64,000 bases of DNA from assembly GCA_903824495.1 (NCBI GenBank), contig CAIJXB010000026.1, positions 124,001 to 188,000 on the forward strand. The letters run 5' to 3'. The position numbers and the translations under genes were made by a program. The DNA comes from an uncultured Chlamydiae bacterium. Its GTDB lineage: Bacteria; Chlamydiota; Chlamydiia; Chlamydiales; Rhabdochlamydiaceae. The notes under the pieces are model-generated. The model ran no database searches and had not been told where the DNA came from. It saw nothing but the letters and a program-made list of their open reading frames with translations. This document shows positions 63,921 to 64,000 of this stretch, in pieces. Each line of letters begins with the position of its first letter. Within the stretch, counting starts at the first letter, position 1.

Positions 63921-64000
63921 CGGTTCTATAACTCACAGGCCGTAAAAATAAGATTTACCATTTTCTTTAGCTGGCTACTCACCCTAGCTATTCTCCTTCA

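Noticed and set aside
1..64000. CRISPR arrays, insertion sequences, integrases or prophage genes
   Set aside because: No spaced direct repeats, transposase motifs, integrase motifs or phage structural genes were seen by reading; a distant or degraded element cannot be excluded without a search.

Overview
The window is from a chlamydia, most likely an environmental member of the order Parachlamydiales, perhaps close to Simkaniaceae. The base composition is AT-rich, roughly 40% GC by eye. The gene order carries several chlamydial hallmarks: tolQ-tolR-tolA-tolB-pal followed by a LysM lipoprotein; a minimal type II secretion block in the order D-E-F-G-H; an aspartate aminotransferase next to an MreC-like gene; recC-recB-recD next to a YgeD-type transporter; rpoD near rpsT; and a MOMP-like porin beside a second conserved beta-barrel porin. 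The genus assignment is an inference. No insertion sequence, integrase, rRNA or CRISPR array was seen.

Layout. 1-5029: Tol-Pal envelope operon (tolQ cut by the window edge), LysM lipoprotein and glutamate racemase. 5103-8340: an OmpR-type response regulator, an MFS transporter whose ribosome-binding site lies inside a perfect hairpin, a glycine-zipper lipoprotein and a possible inclusion-membrane protein. 8609-18505: a membrane-TPR protein, a very large protein ending in a peptide-binding domain, a secreted TPR protein, a membrane-anchored VWA protein and rsmD. 18590-26793: the most unusual stretch. It holds a secreted MORN-like repeat protein, then a block with an autotransporter whose passenger has about eight propeller-like repeats, an adenylate-forming (PaaK/CapK-like) enzyme and three exported proteins with Fe(II)/2-oxoglutarate dioxygenase signatures (one prolyl-4-hydroxylase type, one leprecan/prolyl-3-hydroxylase type, one divergent). 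26869-34736: a small membrane protein and the type II secretion operon. 34955-39558: a membrane protein, mutY, two tandem glycerophosphotransferase-like genes and a small acidic secreted protein. 39648-47443: mreC-like, aspartate aminotransferase, an amino-acid transporter, tRNA-Ala(GGC), dinG and rpoD. 47556-50616: a hypothetical gene, a RING-finger membrane protein that may be a secreted ubiquitin ligase, a small membrane protein, rpsT and a SnoaL-like protein. 50609-60631: recD, recB, recC and a YgeD/LplT-type transporter. 60688-63763: a RES-domain protein and two outer-membrane porins.

How they work together. Most of the window is core envelope and DNA-maintenance biology: Tol-Pal, type II secretion, porins, RecBCD, MutY and DinG. 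Inserted among these are accessory genes that look host-directed or surface-modifying. The strongest candidate for an undescribed system is the block 21293-26793. In it, an adenylate-forming enzyme and three exported dioxygenases surround a surface autotransporter whose repeats keep a Thr-Pro-Leu position. The RING protein at 48116-49078 is the strongest single effector candidate.
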